A DNA stretch of 64,000 bases, from the NCBI RefSeq assembly GCF_001455965.1, contig NZ_LKKO01000047.1:62001-126000 (forward strand), read 5' to 3'. Numbering within the stretch: the stretch's first letter is position 1; each line of letters begins with the position of its first letter. The notes beneath the pieces were generated by a model that did not search any database, was not told the DNA's origin, and saw only the letters and a list, made by a program, of their open reading frames with translations. The position numbers were made by a program, and so were the translations under genes. The stretch comes from Methylobacterium sp. GXS13. GTDB lineage: Bacteria; Pseudomonadota; Alphaproteobacteria; Rhizobiales; Beijerinckiaceae. Shown here one piece after another: positions 1-8,986 of the stretch.

Positions 1-401
1 CCGAAGCCACCGGCGTGCATGACGCGGCCGAAATCGAGCGGGCGATCACCACCGTCGCCGCCCAACCGCAGGCCGGCCTGATCGTGCTGCCCGACGCGGT
101 GACCGGCGTGTACAGTCGTCAGATCATCGATCTGGCGGCCCGGTACCGGCTGCCCGCCGTCTTCGCCTACGCCGCCCAGGTCCGCATGGGCGGCCTTGCC
201 GCCTACACGACCAGCGTGGTGCAGGATGTCCAGCAAGCCTCTGGCTATATCGACCGGATCCTCAGAGGCGCCGCAGTCGGCGATCTGCCGGTGCAGGCGA
301 GCGAACGCTTCCTGACCATGATCAATCTCAAGACGGCCGCGGCCCTGGGGCTGACGATCACACCATCGCTGCTGGCGAAGGCCGATGAGGTGATCGAATA
401 G
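1..401 (+). CDS. ABC transporter substrate-binding protein, C-terminal part (5' end outside window)
   Basis: The frame is open from the left edge, so the GTG at 15 is internal and the gene begins upstream. The roughly 130 residues visible resemble the C-terminal lobe of COG2984/PF04392 periplasmic binding proteins: a segment asking which region is vacant (LIVLPDAVTGVYSRQIIDLA), the paired AVFAYAAQVRMGG stretch, and the typical end in which the mature protein is tied to Leu-rich 'INLKTAAALGLTI' and 'SLLAKADEVIE'. The last two motifs are characteristic of the family. The ligand cannot be told from this part. It is convergent with the monooxygenase gene ending at 681. Its partner permease and ATPase would have to lie upstream. 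Confidence 0.8.
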   Translation, partial: EATGVHDAAEIERAITTVAAQPQAGLIVLPDAVTGVYSRQIIDLAARYRLPAVFAYAAQVRMGGLAAYTTSVVQDVQQASGYIDRILRGAAVGDLPVQASERFLTMINLKTAAALGLTITPSLLAKADEVIE

Positions 402-680
402 GGATCACCGGTATCTGAATCGAACGAACCGGAATCCGTCGCTCAAAGGAATGATCCATCAAAGCATTGCGGCCCGTCGAGCCACATCAGACAAGGCCGT
501 TCTGATCACGTCCCTCCAGCTCGCATACGAAACACCAGTGCAGGCCCGATGCCGAACCTGACGCTCCATGCAGGCGGAATCCTGCTGCTGAGTTGGCCGA
601 GTCGAGCAGAATAGTTCTGTCGTGGATGCCGTCCGGTGTCTCGGCGTCACCACTCTACCGATGGGCTTGTGCCATGGCTC

Positions 681-2009
681 TCAGCGGCGGCTCGACGGGG
701 ATGTCCAGGCAAGCCGTTCGAGACCGAGATGGTCGCGCAGCGTCGTCCCTTCGTAATCCCGACGGAACAGGCCGCGCCGCTGCAGGATCGGCACGACGTG
801 GTCCACGAAGGTTTCCAAGCCGTCGGGCAACACATCCGGCATCAGGTTGAATCCGTCCGCGGCGCCAGCGTGGAACCAGGCTTCGATGTCGTCAGCAATC
901 TGCTCGGGCGTACCGACGATGATGCGATGACCGACGCCGCCGCCGAGGGCGCGCAACAGCTGGCGCACCGTCAGATTGTCCCGTCGGGCGAGCGCGACGG
1001 TGCCGATGAACATCGTGTGGTTGGCGTCGGGCGGGAGGGGCAGCGGGTCGGGCAACGGCTTGTCGAGGTCGAGCTGCTCTGGGGCGATCCGCAGCGTCCC
1101 GGCCAGACGGGCGAGGCTGTACTCGAGCGGCACGAACTCCCAGAGTTTGTCCTGACGCCGGCGCGCCTCGGCCTCCGTACCACCGATCACTGTGGCGAGG
1201 CCTGGGAGCACGACGATCGTGGCCGGATCCCGGCCGTACCGCAAGGCGCGGGCCCGCAGGTCTGCGGCATAGGCCGCGCCGTCCGGGATTGTCTGAGCCA
1301 GGGAGAACACCGCGTCGGCGGTGGCGGCGGCAAGCTCACGGCCATCCTCCGATCCGCCGGCCTGCACCGTCACGGGCCTGCCTTGCGGCGAGCGCGGCAC
1401 GGTGAGCGGCCCGGCGACGCTGTAATGGGGGCCGCGATGGTCGATGGCGTGGACCTTGGAACCGTCGGCGAAGCGTCCGCTCGCCTTGTCGCCCACCAGC
1501 GCATCGTCCTCCCAGCTGTCCCAGAGGGCGTGGACGACCTGCGTGAACTCCCGGGCGCGGGCGTAGCGCGCGCCATGCTCGGACACCCCGGCGAAGCCGA
1601 AATTGCGGCCCGCGGCGGCGTCCGCCGTGGTGACCACGTTCCAGCCCACCCGGCCACGGCTGACGAGGTCCAGCGTCGCGAAGCGCCGGGCCAGATTGTA
1701 CGGCTCGTTGTAGCTGGTGGAGGCGGTGGCGATCAGCCCGACATGGGTGGTCGCGGCGGCCACGCTCGCCAGCACGATCGTCGGTTCGAGCGCCATGAAC
1801 GGCCGGTAATCGATCCGGTCGTTGATCGCCGGCGTGTCGGCCAGAAAGATCGCGTCGAGCTTACCGCGCTCCGCGATGCGGGCGACGCGCACGTAGTGGT
1901 CGATGTCGATGAAGGCGTCGGGCCGGCTGTCCGGCAGCCGCCAAGCCGAGGGATAGACGCCGGAATGCAGCAGGTTGACGTTGAGGTGGAGTTCTCGCCG
2001 CGCGCTCAT
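681..2009 (-). CDS. FMNH2-dependent monooxygenase, NtaA/SnaA/DszA family
   Basis: A 442-residue bacterial-luciferase-like flavin monooxygenase. The ATG at 2009 starts the conserved MSARRELHLNVNLLHSG; the frame continues upstream but that sequence is low-complexity and overlaps the next gene. Family marks include the N-terminal beta strand with HSGVYPSAWR, FLADTPA, the LATLDLVSRGR-like segment and GRVGWNVVTT, as in nitrilotriacetate monooxygenase NtaA, pristinamycin SnaA and sulfone monooxygenase DszA. These enzymes need FMNH2 from a separate reductase and O2. It lies 13 bases after the second monooxygenase and is last in a leftward operon headed by a sulfonate-type binding protein. Cleavage of a sulfone, sulfide or related organosulfur compound is therefore likely, but the substrate is not determined. 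Confidence 0.88.
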   Translation of the reverse strand: MSARRELHLNVNLLHSGVYPSAWRLPDSRPDAFIDIDHYVRVARIAERGKLDAIFLADTPAINDRIDYRPFMALEPTIVLASVAAATTHVGLIATASTSYNEPYNLARRFATLDLVSRGRVGWNVVTTADAAAGRNFGFAGVSEHGARYARAREFTQVVHALWDSWEDDALVGDKASGRFADGSKVHAIDHRGPHYSVAGPLTVPRSPQGRPVTVQAGGSEDGRELAAATADAVFSLAQTIPDGAAYAADLRARALRYGRDPATIVVLPGLATVIGGTEAEARRRQDKLWEFVPLEYSLARLAGTLRIAPEQLDLDKPLPDPLPLPPDANHTMFIGTVALARRDNLTVRQLLRALGGGVGHRIIVGTPEQIADDIEAWFHAGAADGFNLMPDVLPDGLETFVDHVVPILQRRGLFRRDYEGTTLRDHLGLERLAWTSPSSRR

Positions 2010-2022
2010 CGGATTCCCCGGC

Positions 2023-3066
2023 TCAGCGGACGCGCGGCAGGACGTGCTCGGCGAACCGGCGCATCTCGGCCTCGAACGGCTGGAACTGCAGAATGAACAG
2101 CCCGATGCCGGCCTCATGGAAGGCGCGGATCCGGGCCGCCACCGTCTCGTAGCTGCCCACCAGACCGGCCGCGGTGCCGCCATTGGTGCCGACATGGCGG
2201 CTCGCCGCCGCGTCGGTCTTGGCGAACATGACGCTCGCCGCATCGGTTCGGGCGCGGGTATCGGCGCGCAGGTCCGCGTCGCGCTGCGCGAGAGCCAGCA
2301 GGCGGTTGTGCTCGGCCTCAGCCGCCGCGTCTGTCTCGCGGGCGATGACGAAGGCCGAGAGGCCGTAGCGCAGGGGGGCGTTTGCGGCGGGGCGCCCAGC
2401 GACGTCGGCGATCAACCCGCGAACGTCGTCCAGCGGCTGGCCGTTGATGAACCAGACGTCGGCGTGGTCGGCCGCCAGCGCCCGCGCCGGCTCGGATTCG
2501 CCGCCGAGATAGATGGTGGGCCGCAGCCGGTAGGTACCGGCGGGGCGCAGCTGATAATCCTGGACCTGGAAATGCGCGCCGGAGAAGCTGACATGCTCGC
2601 CGCGCATCAGCCGGTCCACGAAGCCGATCCACTCCCGCCCGTAGGCGTATCGGTCGTCATGGGCCGGGAACGGCAAGCCGGCCCGCTCGAACTCGGCCCG
2701 GTTCCAGGCATTCACGAGGTTCAGCGCGAAGCGGCCGCCGCTGATATGCTCGATCTGCAGGGCCATCTTGGCGAGCACCACCGGGTGGTAGAGCCCCGGC
2801 TTGATCGCCGCGATGATCTCGATCCGTCGGGTCAGATCCGCGAGCATCGCCGCGGCGGTCCAGGCTTCGAGCTGGTCGCGGCTCGCGTCGTAGGGGTTCA
2901 TGGTGTGCTGGGCGACCAGCACCGAATCGAAGCCCAGCGCCTCGGCCTCGAGTACGAGGGCACGGTTGCGCTCCCAGCTCGCGTCGTCCGGCTCGTCGGG
3001 GTCGTGGTGGGCGGCCCGGGAGCCGTGGACGGCCGCCCAGATGCCGAACCGGGGTGACTCCGCCAT
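2023..3066 (-). CDS. FMNH2-dependent alkanesulfonate/sulfone monooxygenase (SsuD/SfnG-like)
   Basis: A 347-residue LLM-class flavin monooxygenase. It carries the SsuD-like segments GFDSVLVAQHT, AIKPGLYHPVVLAKM, ISGGRFALNLVNAWNRAEF and YLGGESEPARALAADHADV. The WNRAEFERAGLPF stretch and the overall pattern fit both dimethylsulfone monooxygenase SfnG and SsuD, so the exact substrate stays open. A GTG at 3069 directly precedes the chosen ATG. A GAAGGG-like ribosome site sits about 8 bases upstream of the ATG, which favours it. The gene starts only 4 bases after the stop of the binding-protein gene, so the two are almost certainly cotranscribed and perhaps translationally coupled. Its role would be oxidative C-S cleavage of the imported compound to release sulfite or a sulfinate. 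Confidence 0.88.
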   Translation of the reverse strand: MAESPRFGIWAAVHGSRAAHHDPDEPDDASWERNRALVLEAEALGFDSVLVAQHTMNPYDASRDQLEAWTAAAMLADLTRRIEIIAAIKPGLYHPVVLAKMALQIEHISGGRFALNLVNAWNRAEFERAGLPFPAHDDRYAYGREWIGFVDRLMRGEHVSFSGAHFQVQDYQLRPAGTYRLRPTIYLGGESEPARALAADHADVWFINGQPLDDVRGLIADVAGRPAANAPLRYGLSAFVIARETDAAAEAEHNRLLALAQRDADLRADTRARTDAASVMFAKTDAAASRHVGTNGGTAAGLVGSYETVAARIRAFHEAGIGLFILQFQPFEAEMRRFAEHVLPRVR

Positions 3067-3070
3067 CACC

Positions 3071-4057
3071 TCAGCCCTTCACCGCCGGCGGCGTCCAGAG
3101 CGGGACATCCGTGGCGTCGATCCGGCGCGGGATCAGCTTGGCGTCGAGGAAGGTGTCGGCGATCGCCTGTTGCTCGCCGAGCTGCGCCCGCTCCACCGGT
3201 TCCACGCGGTAGGTGCGCCGGGCATTGGCGGCCGCCACCACGGCGGGGGGCAGGTCGCCCCAGACGGGGGCCAGCAGCGCCACCGCCGCGTCAGGGTTGG
3301 CCTTCGCCCACTGCCCCGCCTCGACCAGCGCCCGGTACACCGTGGCGACCACCTCCGGATGGGCGGCCACGAAGCTGTCGTTTACGAGGTAGTAGCGGTG
3401 GTAGCTGGTCAGACCCGACCCGTCCGCGATGGTGCGGACCGGCCGCTTGGCCTCTGCGAAGGCCAGGAACGGGTCCCAGATCGACCAGGCATCGAGGCTA
3501 CCCTGCTCGAAGGCGGCGGCCCCTTCGGGCGCCTGGAGATAGGCCGGCCGGATGTCGTCGAAGCCGAGGCCGGCCCGCTTCAGCGCCGCGGCCAGGACGT
3601 AATGGCTACCGGACCCGCGCGAGACGCCGACCGTACGCCCCTTGAGGTCGGCGATTGTGCGGATCGGGGACTCCGCCGGCACGATGATGGCTTCGGCCGC
3701 CGGCGCGCCGCGTTCGCGGGCGTAGAAGGTCAGGGGCGCCCGCGCCGACTGGGTGAAGATCGGCACCGCGTCGGCGACGTCGGCGTGGATGTCGACCGCC
3801 CCGGCATTCATCGGTTCGAGGACGTTGGTGAACAGGTGCCAGGTCGGCGTGAAGCCGAGCGGCGCCAGGCGCTCGGCCAGGGTGCCCTTCACCTTGATGA
3901 TCGTGAACAGCACCGACGAGCGCTGCATGCTGATCTTCACCTCGCGCGCCGCCGCATGCACCGAGGGCGACGCGAAGGACAGCGCCGCAGCGCCGAGGCC
4001 AGCCTTGAGGAGCGTCCGGCGGGACGGAAACCGTCCTGCGGGCGTGTCGTCGGTCAT
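3071..4057 (-). CDS. Aliphatic sulfonate ABC transporter substrate-binding protein (SsuA-like)
   Basis: A 328-residue periplasmic binding protein. The chosen ATG gives an N-terminus with a twin-arginine-like signal (PSRRTLLKAG, then a hydrophobic stretch ending SVHAAA). Known SsuA features are present: VKISMQRSSVLFTI, ADVADAVPIFTQS, GRTVGVSRGSGSHYVLAAAL and AWSIWDPFLAFAE. The frame extends 18 codons further upstream without a convincing start. It is the first gene of the leftward operon with two flavin monooxygenases. It is clearly paralogous to the binding protein at 14653 (same ADVAD.VPIF.Q and WDPFL blocks). No permease or ATPase accompanies it here, so it probably delivers ligand to one of the importers to its right. 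Confidence 0.88.
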   Translation of the reverse strand: MTDDTPAGRFPSRRTLLKAGLGAAALSFASPSVHAAAREVKISMQRSSVLFTIIKVKGTLAERLAPLGFTPTWHLFTNVLEPMNAGAVDIHADVADAVPIFTQSARAPLTFYARERGAPAAEAIIVPAESPIRTIADLKGRTVGVSRGSGSHYVLAAALKRAGLGFDDIRPAYLQAPEGAAAFEQGSLDAWSIWDPFLAFAEAKRPVRTIADGSGLTSYHRYYLVNDSFVAAHPEVVATVYRALVEAGQWAKANPDAAVALLAPVWGDLPPAVVAAANARRTYRVEPVERAQLGEQQAIADTFLDAKLIPRRIDATDVPLWTPPAVKG

Positions 4058-4495
4058 CGTGGTCTCCGGTCGGTGAGCCCCCGTTCGCGGACGTGCAGGA
4101 ACCGAAATCACGGGTGCGACGGCTGCTAGATCGGGTGCCTATTATTGAAGCCCGCCGGCGCGCGACGATCAAGAAAACAAGGTTTCAAATTCGCAGCGGT
4201 TCGAAGAACAGTCCGACTTCGCAAATGACGGGACGAAGAACGAACGCCACGGCAAACGACGTGTCCTGTGAGCCGGTATGAAGCTCTTTCGTTCCGAGCT
4301 CGGCCGGCCATCGGCTCGGGTGGGAAATTTGTTTCAATGATACGGCACAGCATGAAAAGACGTTCTATGGAGCCGGGAAACTATGTGCCCGCCTTTCCTT
4401 GACCCGTCTCCGCGTCGACCGTCATACAGATCGCTTCCGGAAGATCCGACAGCATTGCGGACCGCCAGGTCCCGATCGAGGAGTACCCACAGGCT
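4058..4495. other. Divergent intergenic region between the sulfonate operon and metN
   Basis: This 438-base stretch has no gene I can support. It must hold the promoters for both the leftward operon and metN. It is locally AT-richer than its surroundings (around 4180-4350). I looked for a SAM-II type riboswitch, which precedes several alphaproteobacterial methionine genes, and found no match to its pseudoknot sequence. Control by a CysB/LysR-type sulfur regulator is plausible but no operator is identifiable. Confidence 0.5.
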
Positions 4496-5629
4496 GTGCC
4501 CACCCTGCCGTCGCCCCGCGAACTGTCCGACACGCCGTTGATCCGGTTCGAGAGCGTCTCGAAGACTTATCCGGCGCGGAAAGGCGCGGCGCTGGTCACG
4601 GCGCTTTCCGGTATCGACCTCGCAATCCCGGCCGGCACGATCCTCGGGGTGATCGGGCGCTCGGGCGCGGGCAAGTCGACGCTGATCCGGTTGATCAACG
4701 GCCTCGAGCGGCCGAGCGCTGGGCGGGTGGTCGTCGGCGACGCAGAGGTTTCGAGCCTGCCCGAGCGGGAGCTGCGACGGGTGCGCGCCCGGGTCGGCAT
4801 GATCTTCCAGCACTTCAACCTGCTGTCGTCGCGCAATGTGGCCGACAACGTCGCCCTGCCGCTTGAGATCGCGGGCTGGAAACGCGCGGCGATCCGCGGG
4901 CGTGTGGCCGAACTGCTGGCCCTCGTCGGGCTGGAGGCGCAGGCCGGCCGCTACCCGGCGGAACTCTCGGGCGGCCAGAAGCAGCGCGTCGGCATCGCCC
5001 GGGCGCTCGCCACCGAGCCCGACGTACTGCTCTCGGACGAGGCCACCTCCGCCCTCGACCCGGAGACCACCCGGTCGATCCTGGCCCTGTTGAAGCGGAT
5101 CAACCGCGACCTCGGCCTGACCATCGTGCTGATCACCCACGAGATGTCGGTGATCCGGGCGGTCGCCGACGACGTGGCGGTGATCGACCGCGGCGCGATC
5201 GTGGAGCGCGGCACGGTCTACGAGGTGTTCACCCGGCCTCAGGCGGAGGTGACCCGCAGCCTGCTCGCCGGAGAGGTCGGGCTCGACCTGCCAGCCGGGC
5301 TGGCCGAGCGGATCTCCGCTGATCCGCGTCCAGGCGGCGTGCCGGTGCTCCGCCTCGCGCTGCGGGGGGCGCAGGCCGATACGGCGATCATCGCCCGGCT
5401 CGCCCGCGAGACCGGGATCGAGGCCGTGATCCTGGCCGGCGCGGTGGACGAGATCGGCGGCCAGCGCTTCGGCTCCCTGGCTCTCGGCCTGTCGCCGGGC
5501 GAGGAGGCCGCCGCCCGGGCCCAGGCCTATCTGGCCGCGCTCGACATAACGGCCGACCTCCTCGGCTATCTGCCGCCGGCGCAGGAGGTCGCCAAAGACG
5601 TTGCGCAGGGGGCTGCCCGTGTCGCCTGA
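4496..5629 (+). CDS. metN: Methionine ABC transporter ATP-binding protein MetN
   Basis: A 377-residue ATPase starting at a GTG, with a GAGGAG ribosome site at 4478-4483. Walker A is GRSGAGKST (residues about 54-62), the signature is LSGGQ (157-161), and Walker B ends in LLSDEAT with Asp/Glu near 180-181. FQHFNLL and ALDPETT are typical of the MetN branch. The last 80 residues form an ACT-like NIL domain, which in E. coli MetN binds methionine and shuts transport when the cytoplasmic pool is high. The gene overlaps metI and is followed by metQ, so this is a complete MetNIQ importer for methionine or a related sulfur compound. The nearby sulfur genes suggest expression during sulfur limitation. 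Confidence 0.95.
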   Translation: MPTLPSPRELSDTPLIRFESVSKTYPARKGAALVTALSGIDLAIPAGTILGVIGRSGAGKSTLIRLINGLERPSAGRVVVGDAEVSSLPERELRRVRARVGMIFQHFNLLSSRNVADNVALPLEIAGWKRAAIRGRVAELLALVGLEAQAGRYPAELSGGQKQRVGIARALATEPDVLLSDEATSALDPETTRSILALLKRINRDLGLTIVLITHEMSVIRAVADDVAVIDRGAIVERGTVYEVFTRPQAEVTRSLLAGEVGLDLPAGLAERISADPRPGGVPVLRLALRGAQADTAIIARLARETGIEAVILAGAVDEIGGQRFGSLALGLSPGEEAAARAQAYLAALDITADLLGYLPPAQEVAKDVAQGAARVA

Positions 5630-6284
5630 ACTCATCAACCTCTTGGTTCAGGCCACCGCCGACACGCTGACCATGGTGGCGCTGTCGGCCGCCATCGGCA
5701 CGCTGCTCGGCCTGCCGCTGGGGGTGTTCCTGGCGACGAGTCGGCGGGGCGAGCTGCTGGCGGCGCCCGCGCTCAACGCCGCCCTCGGGGTCATCGTCAA
5801 CGCGACGCGATCGACGCCCTTCATCATCCTGGTCGTGGCGATCATCCCGTTCTCCCGCCTGGTCGCCGGCACCTCGATCGGGACCTACGCCGCCAGCGTG
5901 CCGCTGACGGTTGCGGCCACGCCCTACATCGCGCGGCTGGTCGAGGCGGCGATCCGCGAAGTCGATCACGGGCTTGTCGAGGCCGCCCGGGCCTTCGGGG
6001 CAAGCCCGTGGCAGATCATCCGCAAGGTGCTGATCCCGGAGGCGCTGCCCGGCATCGTCCTGGGGCTCACCCTCGCGGTGGTGTCGCTGGTGGGCTACTC
6101 GGCCATGGCTGGCGCGGTCGGCGGCGGCGGGCTCGGCGATCTCGGCATCCGCTACGGCTACCAGCGCTTCCGGCCCGACATGATGCTCGCGGTCGTGGTC
6201 GTCCTCATCGTGCTCGTGCAGGTGTTCCAGAGTGCAGGCGAGCGCCTCGCGCGCCGCCTCAACCGGCGCCACCGCCAGAGCTGA
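5619..6284 (+). CDS. metI: Methionine ABC transporter permease MetI
   Basis: A 221-residue inner-membrane permease if started at the GTG at 5619; a TTG at 5601 would add six residues. The GTG start overlaps metN by 11 bases and gives the length usual for MetI (about 217). Five hydrophobic spans are visible, along with the ATPase-contacting EAA loop (EAARAFGASPWQIIRKVLIPEALPG) abbreviated here to its core EAARAFGASPWQII. VNATRSTPFIIL and the YSAMAGAVGGGGLG motif are hallmarks of the MetI family. It pairs with MetN to form the membrane channel of the importer. Confidence 0.94.
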   Translation: MSPELINLLVQATADTLTMVALSAAIGTLLGLPLGVFLATSRRGELLAAPALNAALGVIVNATRSTPFIILVVAIIPFSRLVAGTSIGTYAASVPLTVAATPYIARLVEAAIREVDHGLVEAARAFGASPWQIIRKVLIPEALPGIVLGLTLAVVSLVGYSAMAGAVGGGGLGDLGIRYGYQRFRPDMMLAVVVVLIVLVQVFQSAGERLARRLNRRHRQS

Positions 6285-6326
6285 TCCCCAGACCCGTTCG
6301 ACCCTGAAATCGCGAGACCGCCTGCC

Positions 6327-7106
6327 ATGTTGCGTCGCCTGGTGCTTACCGCCCTCCTCGTGCTGCCCGGCGCCGGGCACGCGGAGGCCCTGAAGCGCGT
6401 CCGCATCGGCGCGACGCCGGGGCCGCACGGTCAGATCCTGGAGGCGGCGAAGCCCGTCGCGGCGCGCAACGGCCTCGACCTGCAGATCATCGAGTTCTCG
6501 GATTACGTGGTGCCGAACGAGGCGCTGTCGGCCGGCGAGATCGAAGCGAACTCGTTCCAGAACCAGCCCTTCCTCGACAACCAGAAGGCCGATCGCGGCT
6601 ACAGAATCGTCGGCGTCGCCACGACGGTGAACTTCCCGCTCGGGATCTACTCGAAGCGCCACAAAAGTTTCGACGCGGTGCCGACCGGCGGCACGATTGC
6701 GATCCAGAACGACCCGACCAATGGCGGCCGCTCGCTCCTGCTTCTGCAGGACAAGGGCGTGATCAAGCTGAAGGCCGGAACCGGGTTCAAGCCGACGGTG
6801 GCCGACATCGTCGAGAATCCGCGCAAACTGCGGTTCATCGAGGTCGATGCGGCGCAGACGCCCCGGTCGCTGGACGATGTCGACGCGGCCGCGATAAACA
6901 CCAACTTCGCCACGCCGGCCGGCCTGAAACCGTCGGACGCGATCCTCAAGGAGGAACCGAAGGGGCCCTACGTGAACCTCCTGGCGGTCCGCGAGGCCGA
7001 CCGCGACCAGCCGTGGGTCAAGGCGCTCGTCGAGAGCTACCGCAGCCCCGAGGTCAAGGCGTTCATCGAGACGACGTTTGGCAGCACCGTCCTGCCGAGC
7101 TGGTAG
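6327..7106 (+). CDS. metQ: MetQ/NlpA-family substrate-binding protein
   Basis: A 259-residue periplasmic binding protein. VRIGATPGPHGQILEAAKP, the SFQNQPFLDNQ segment and IAIQNDPTNGGRSLLLL are diagnostic of the NlpA/MetQ family. The ending TFGSTVLPSW is also typical. Unlike E. coli MetQ it has no lipobox cysteine; the signal peptide ends in a conventional AGHA site, so the mature protein should be soluble in the periplasm. It lies 42 bases after metI. Ligands in this family include L- and D-methionine. Given the adjacent sulfur operons, another thioether or sulfur compound is possible. Confidence 0.92.
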   Translation: MLRRLVLTALLVLPGAGHAEALKRVRIGATPGPHGQILEAAKPVAARNGLDLQIIEFSDYVVPNEALSAGEIEANSFQNQPFLDNQKADRGYRIVGVATTVNFPLGIYSKRHKSFDAVPTGGTIAIQNDPTNGGRSLLLLQDKGVIKLKAGTGFKPTVADIVENPRKLRFIEVDAAQTPRSLDDVDAAAINTNFATPAGLKPSDAILKEEPKGPYVNLLAVREADRDQPWVKALVESYRSPEVKAFIETTFGSTVLPSW

Positions 7107-7450
7107 CGGCTGCGCGGGCACGGGCCTGCGAAATCCCCGATGGACACCCCGCTTTCGACCATGAAGCGGCTTGGCCGGCCCGGAAACGCAGTGGCGCGGC
7201 AGCCTGACAATGCCGACATGTGCCGAGGATCGAGCCTTCTTGCGAGAATGTTGTTTTCCATCGAAGCTTATCGAAAGAAACACGTGCTCAAACCGTCCTT
7301 CATCGAGGGATCACGGTTCCAAATCGATCGCGGGCGGCCGTTTTTCCTGCGTTCCGGCTTGAGATCGCGGCTCGACTTGGCGAAATCTTGGGTCTCGTGC
7401 CGAACGCCCTCCGGCATCGGTCGCGACGATCAAGATGGGATGCTCGGGTG
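7107..7450. other. Intergenic region between metQ and the SfnB-like gene
   Basis: A 344-base stretch. The frame of the downstream gene stays open back to about 7220, but that extension has poor composition and no homology I recognise, so I treat it as untranslated. A somewhat AT-rich patch near 7245-7330 could carry a promoter for the gene at 7451. No clear hairpin terminator was seen after metQ. Confidence 0.4.
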
Positions 7451-8686
7451 ATGTCGCAGAGGGATGCAGGTTGGGGCGCTGGCCCGAGTGAGCGTTACGA
7501 GGATCTGGCCGCTCGCTTCCGACCCACCTTCGCCGAGATCCGCGCCACGGCGGTCGAGCGCGACCGCACGCATCGCCTGCCGCATGCCGAGATCGGCTGG
7601 TTGAAGGAGATCGGCTTCACCACGTTGCGCCTGCCGGTCGAGGCCGGTGGCCACGGCGCCAGCCTGCCCGAGCTATTCAATTTGTTGATCGAGCTGTCGC
7701 AGGCCGATTCGAACGTGACCAACGCCCTGCGGGCCCATTTCGGCTTCACCGAGGACGTGCTCGGCTCGACCGCGCCGGACTGGCGCGCCCGCTGGATCGC
7801 CCGGCTCGCCGCCGGCGAGACTGTGGGCAGCGGCGTCTCCGAGACCGGTTCGGCCAAGGTCGGCCAATTCGATACGGTGGTCCGCCACAGGGGCGCCGAG
7901 CGGGTCGTGTCAGGCAAGAAATTCTATACCACCGGGTCACTGTTCGCTGATTACATCCATCTTTCGGCCGATGACGAGGACGGCGCCGCGATCGTCGCCG
8001 CCGTCCCGACGGGAGCGCCGGGCGTCGAGATCGTCGACGATTGGGACGGGTTCGGCCAGGCGCTCACTGCGAGCGGCACGATCCGGTTCGATGACGTCGT
8101 TCTGTCTCCAGATCTGATCAAGCCGGACCCGGCGCGCTTCCCCTACGCGATGGCGTTCTTTCAACTCGTCCATCTGGCCACGCTCGCCGGGATCGGGCGC
8201 GCCGCGGCCGAGGATGTCGGACGCTTGGTGGCCGAGCGGACACGCGTCTACAGCCATGGCAATGCCGGCCGGACCGCCGACGATCCGCAGATCTTGGCCG
8301 TGGTCGGCAGGGTTCGCGGTAACGCCTACGCGGCCGCGGCCGTGGCGCTGAAAGCGGCGGAGGCGCTCCAGCGCTCCTACGATTTGCATCGCGAAGCGGG
8401 CGGCCGGGGCACCGAGTCCGAGGCGGAGCGCGCCACCGCCCTGGCGGATGTCGAGGTCAACCAAGCGGTCACCGTGGTCACCAATCTGGTGCTTGAAGCG
8501 ACGACAATCCTGTTCGACGCACTGGGCGCCTCGGCGGTCAAGCAAGGGCTCGGGCTCGACCGCTATTGGCGGAACGCCCGCACCATCGCCTCGCACAACC
8601 CCCGGATCTACCGGGACAGGATCGTCGGCGCCTTCGCGGTGAACGGCACCGAGCCGCCGCGTCAGTATCGCGTTGGCGCGGCCTGA
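7451..8686 (+). CDS. SfnB/DszC-like acyl-CoA dehydrogenase-fold monooxygenase
   Basis: A 411-residue flavoprotein of the acyl-CoA dehydrogenase fold. Recognisable stretches are LPHAEIGWLKEIGFTTLRLP, the VSGKKFYTTGSLFADYIHLS lid region, and the C-terminal FDALGASAVKQGLGLDRYWRN with ASHNPRIYRDRIVG. That ending is characteristic of SfnB, DszC and other two-component group-D monooxygenases rather than of fatty-acid oxidation enzymes. The ATG at 7451 begins just before the conserved region. SfnB-type proteins belong to sulfur-source utilisation sets in pseudomonads. Here it follows metNIQ and precedes a sulfonate-type ABC system, which supports a role in oxidising an imported organosulfur substrate. 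Substrate unknown; it also would need reduced flavin. Confidence 0.85.
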   Translation: MSQRDAGWGAGPSERYEDLAARFRPTFAEIRATAVERDRTHRLPHAEIGWLKEIGFTTLRLPVEAGGHGASLPELFNLLIELSQADSNVTNALRAHFGFTEDVLGSTAPDWRARWIARLAAGETVGSGVSETGSAKVGQFDTVVRHRGAERVVSGKKFYTTGSLFADYIHLSADDEDGAAIVAAVPTGAPGVEIVDDWDGFGQALTASGTIRFDDVVLSPDLIKPDPARFPYAMAFFQLVHLATLAGIGRAAAEDVGRLVAERTRVYSHGNAGRTADDPQILAVVGRVRGNAYAAAAVALKAAEALQRSYDLHREAGGRGTESEAERATALADVEVNQAVTVVTNLVLEATTILFDALGASAVKQGLGLDRYWRNARTIASHNPRIYRDRIVGAFAVNGTEPPRQYRVGAA

Positions 8687-8831
8687 CATCATTCCCCGCC
8701 TCGGAGCGGTGCTGGAATCGAATCTAGGGACTGGAAGCCGTTCGATGGAGGGCGGTTGAGATCTTCCTGCCTCTAAGGCAAGCAAGGCAATAATTTTTTG
8801 GGGTCGACGGCAAGATCATAAAACGCTTTCG

Positions 8832-8860
8832 TTGACTCAGCGCTCCGTCGATAGAATATT
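8832..8860 (+). promoter_or_regulatory. Candidate sigma-70-type promoter for the ABC operon at 8987
   Basis: TTGACT at 8832-8837 is followed, 16 to 17 bases later, by an AT-rich -10 candidate (GAATAT at 8854-8859 or AATATT one base on). It lies in the only AT-rich part of the 300-base gap between the SfnB-like gene and the next operon, about 130 bases before the first start codon. Placement and spacing fit; there is no experimental support. Confidence 0.45.
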
Positions 8861-8986
8861 AAAGTCGTTGATCCTTTACCGGATCACTTTCCTACATTGA
8901 TGATGCACGAAGAGCTCGGCCACGCAGTCTAGCCGTGCCGTGCGTCGGCCTACCTTGCCGCGCGGTCGCGCGGCCGGAGACGTGCG

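Noticed and set aside
459-653. A 64-codon reverse frame in the gap after the first gene
   Set aside because: No ribosome site, no hydrophobic or domain features, and it lies in a convergent gap.
4058-4495. A SAM-II riboswitch before metN
   Set aside because: The gap does not contain the conserved SAM-II loop and pseudoknot sequences. A covariance-model search (Infernal, RF00521) would settle it.
5388-7283. A 631-codon reverse open frame across metI and metQ
   Set aside because: It is antisense to clearly recognisable MetI and MetQ. Its translation is Arg/Gly/Pro/Asp-rich without domains, as expected for shadow frames at high GC.
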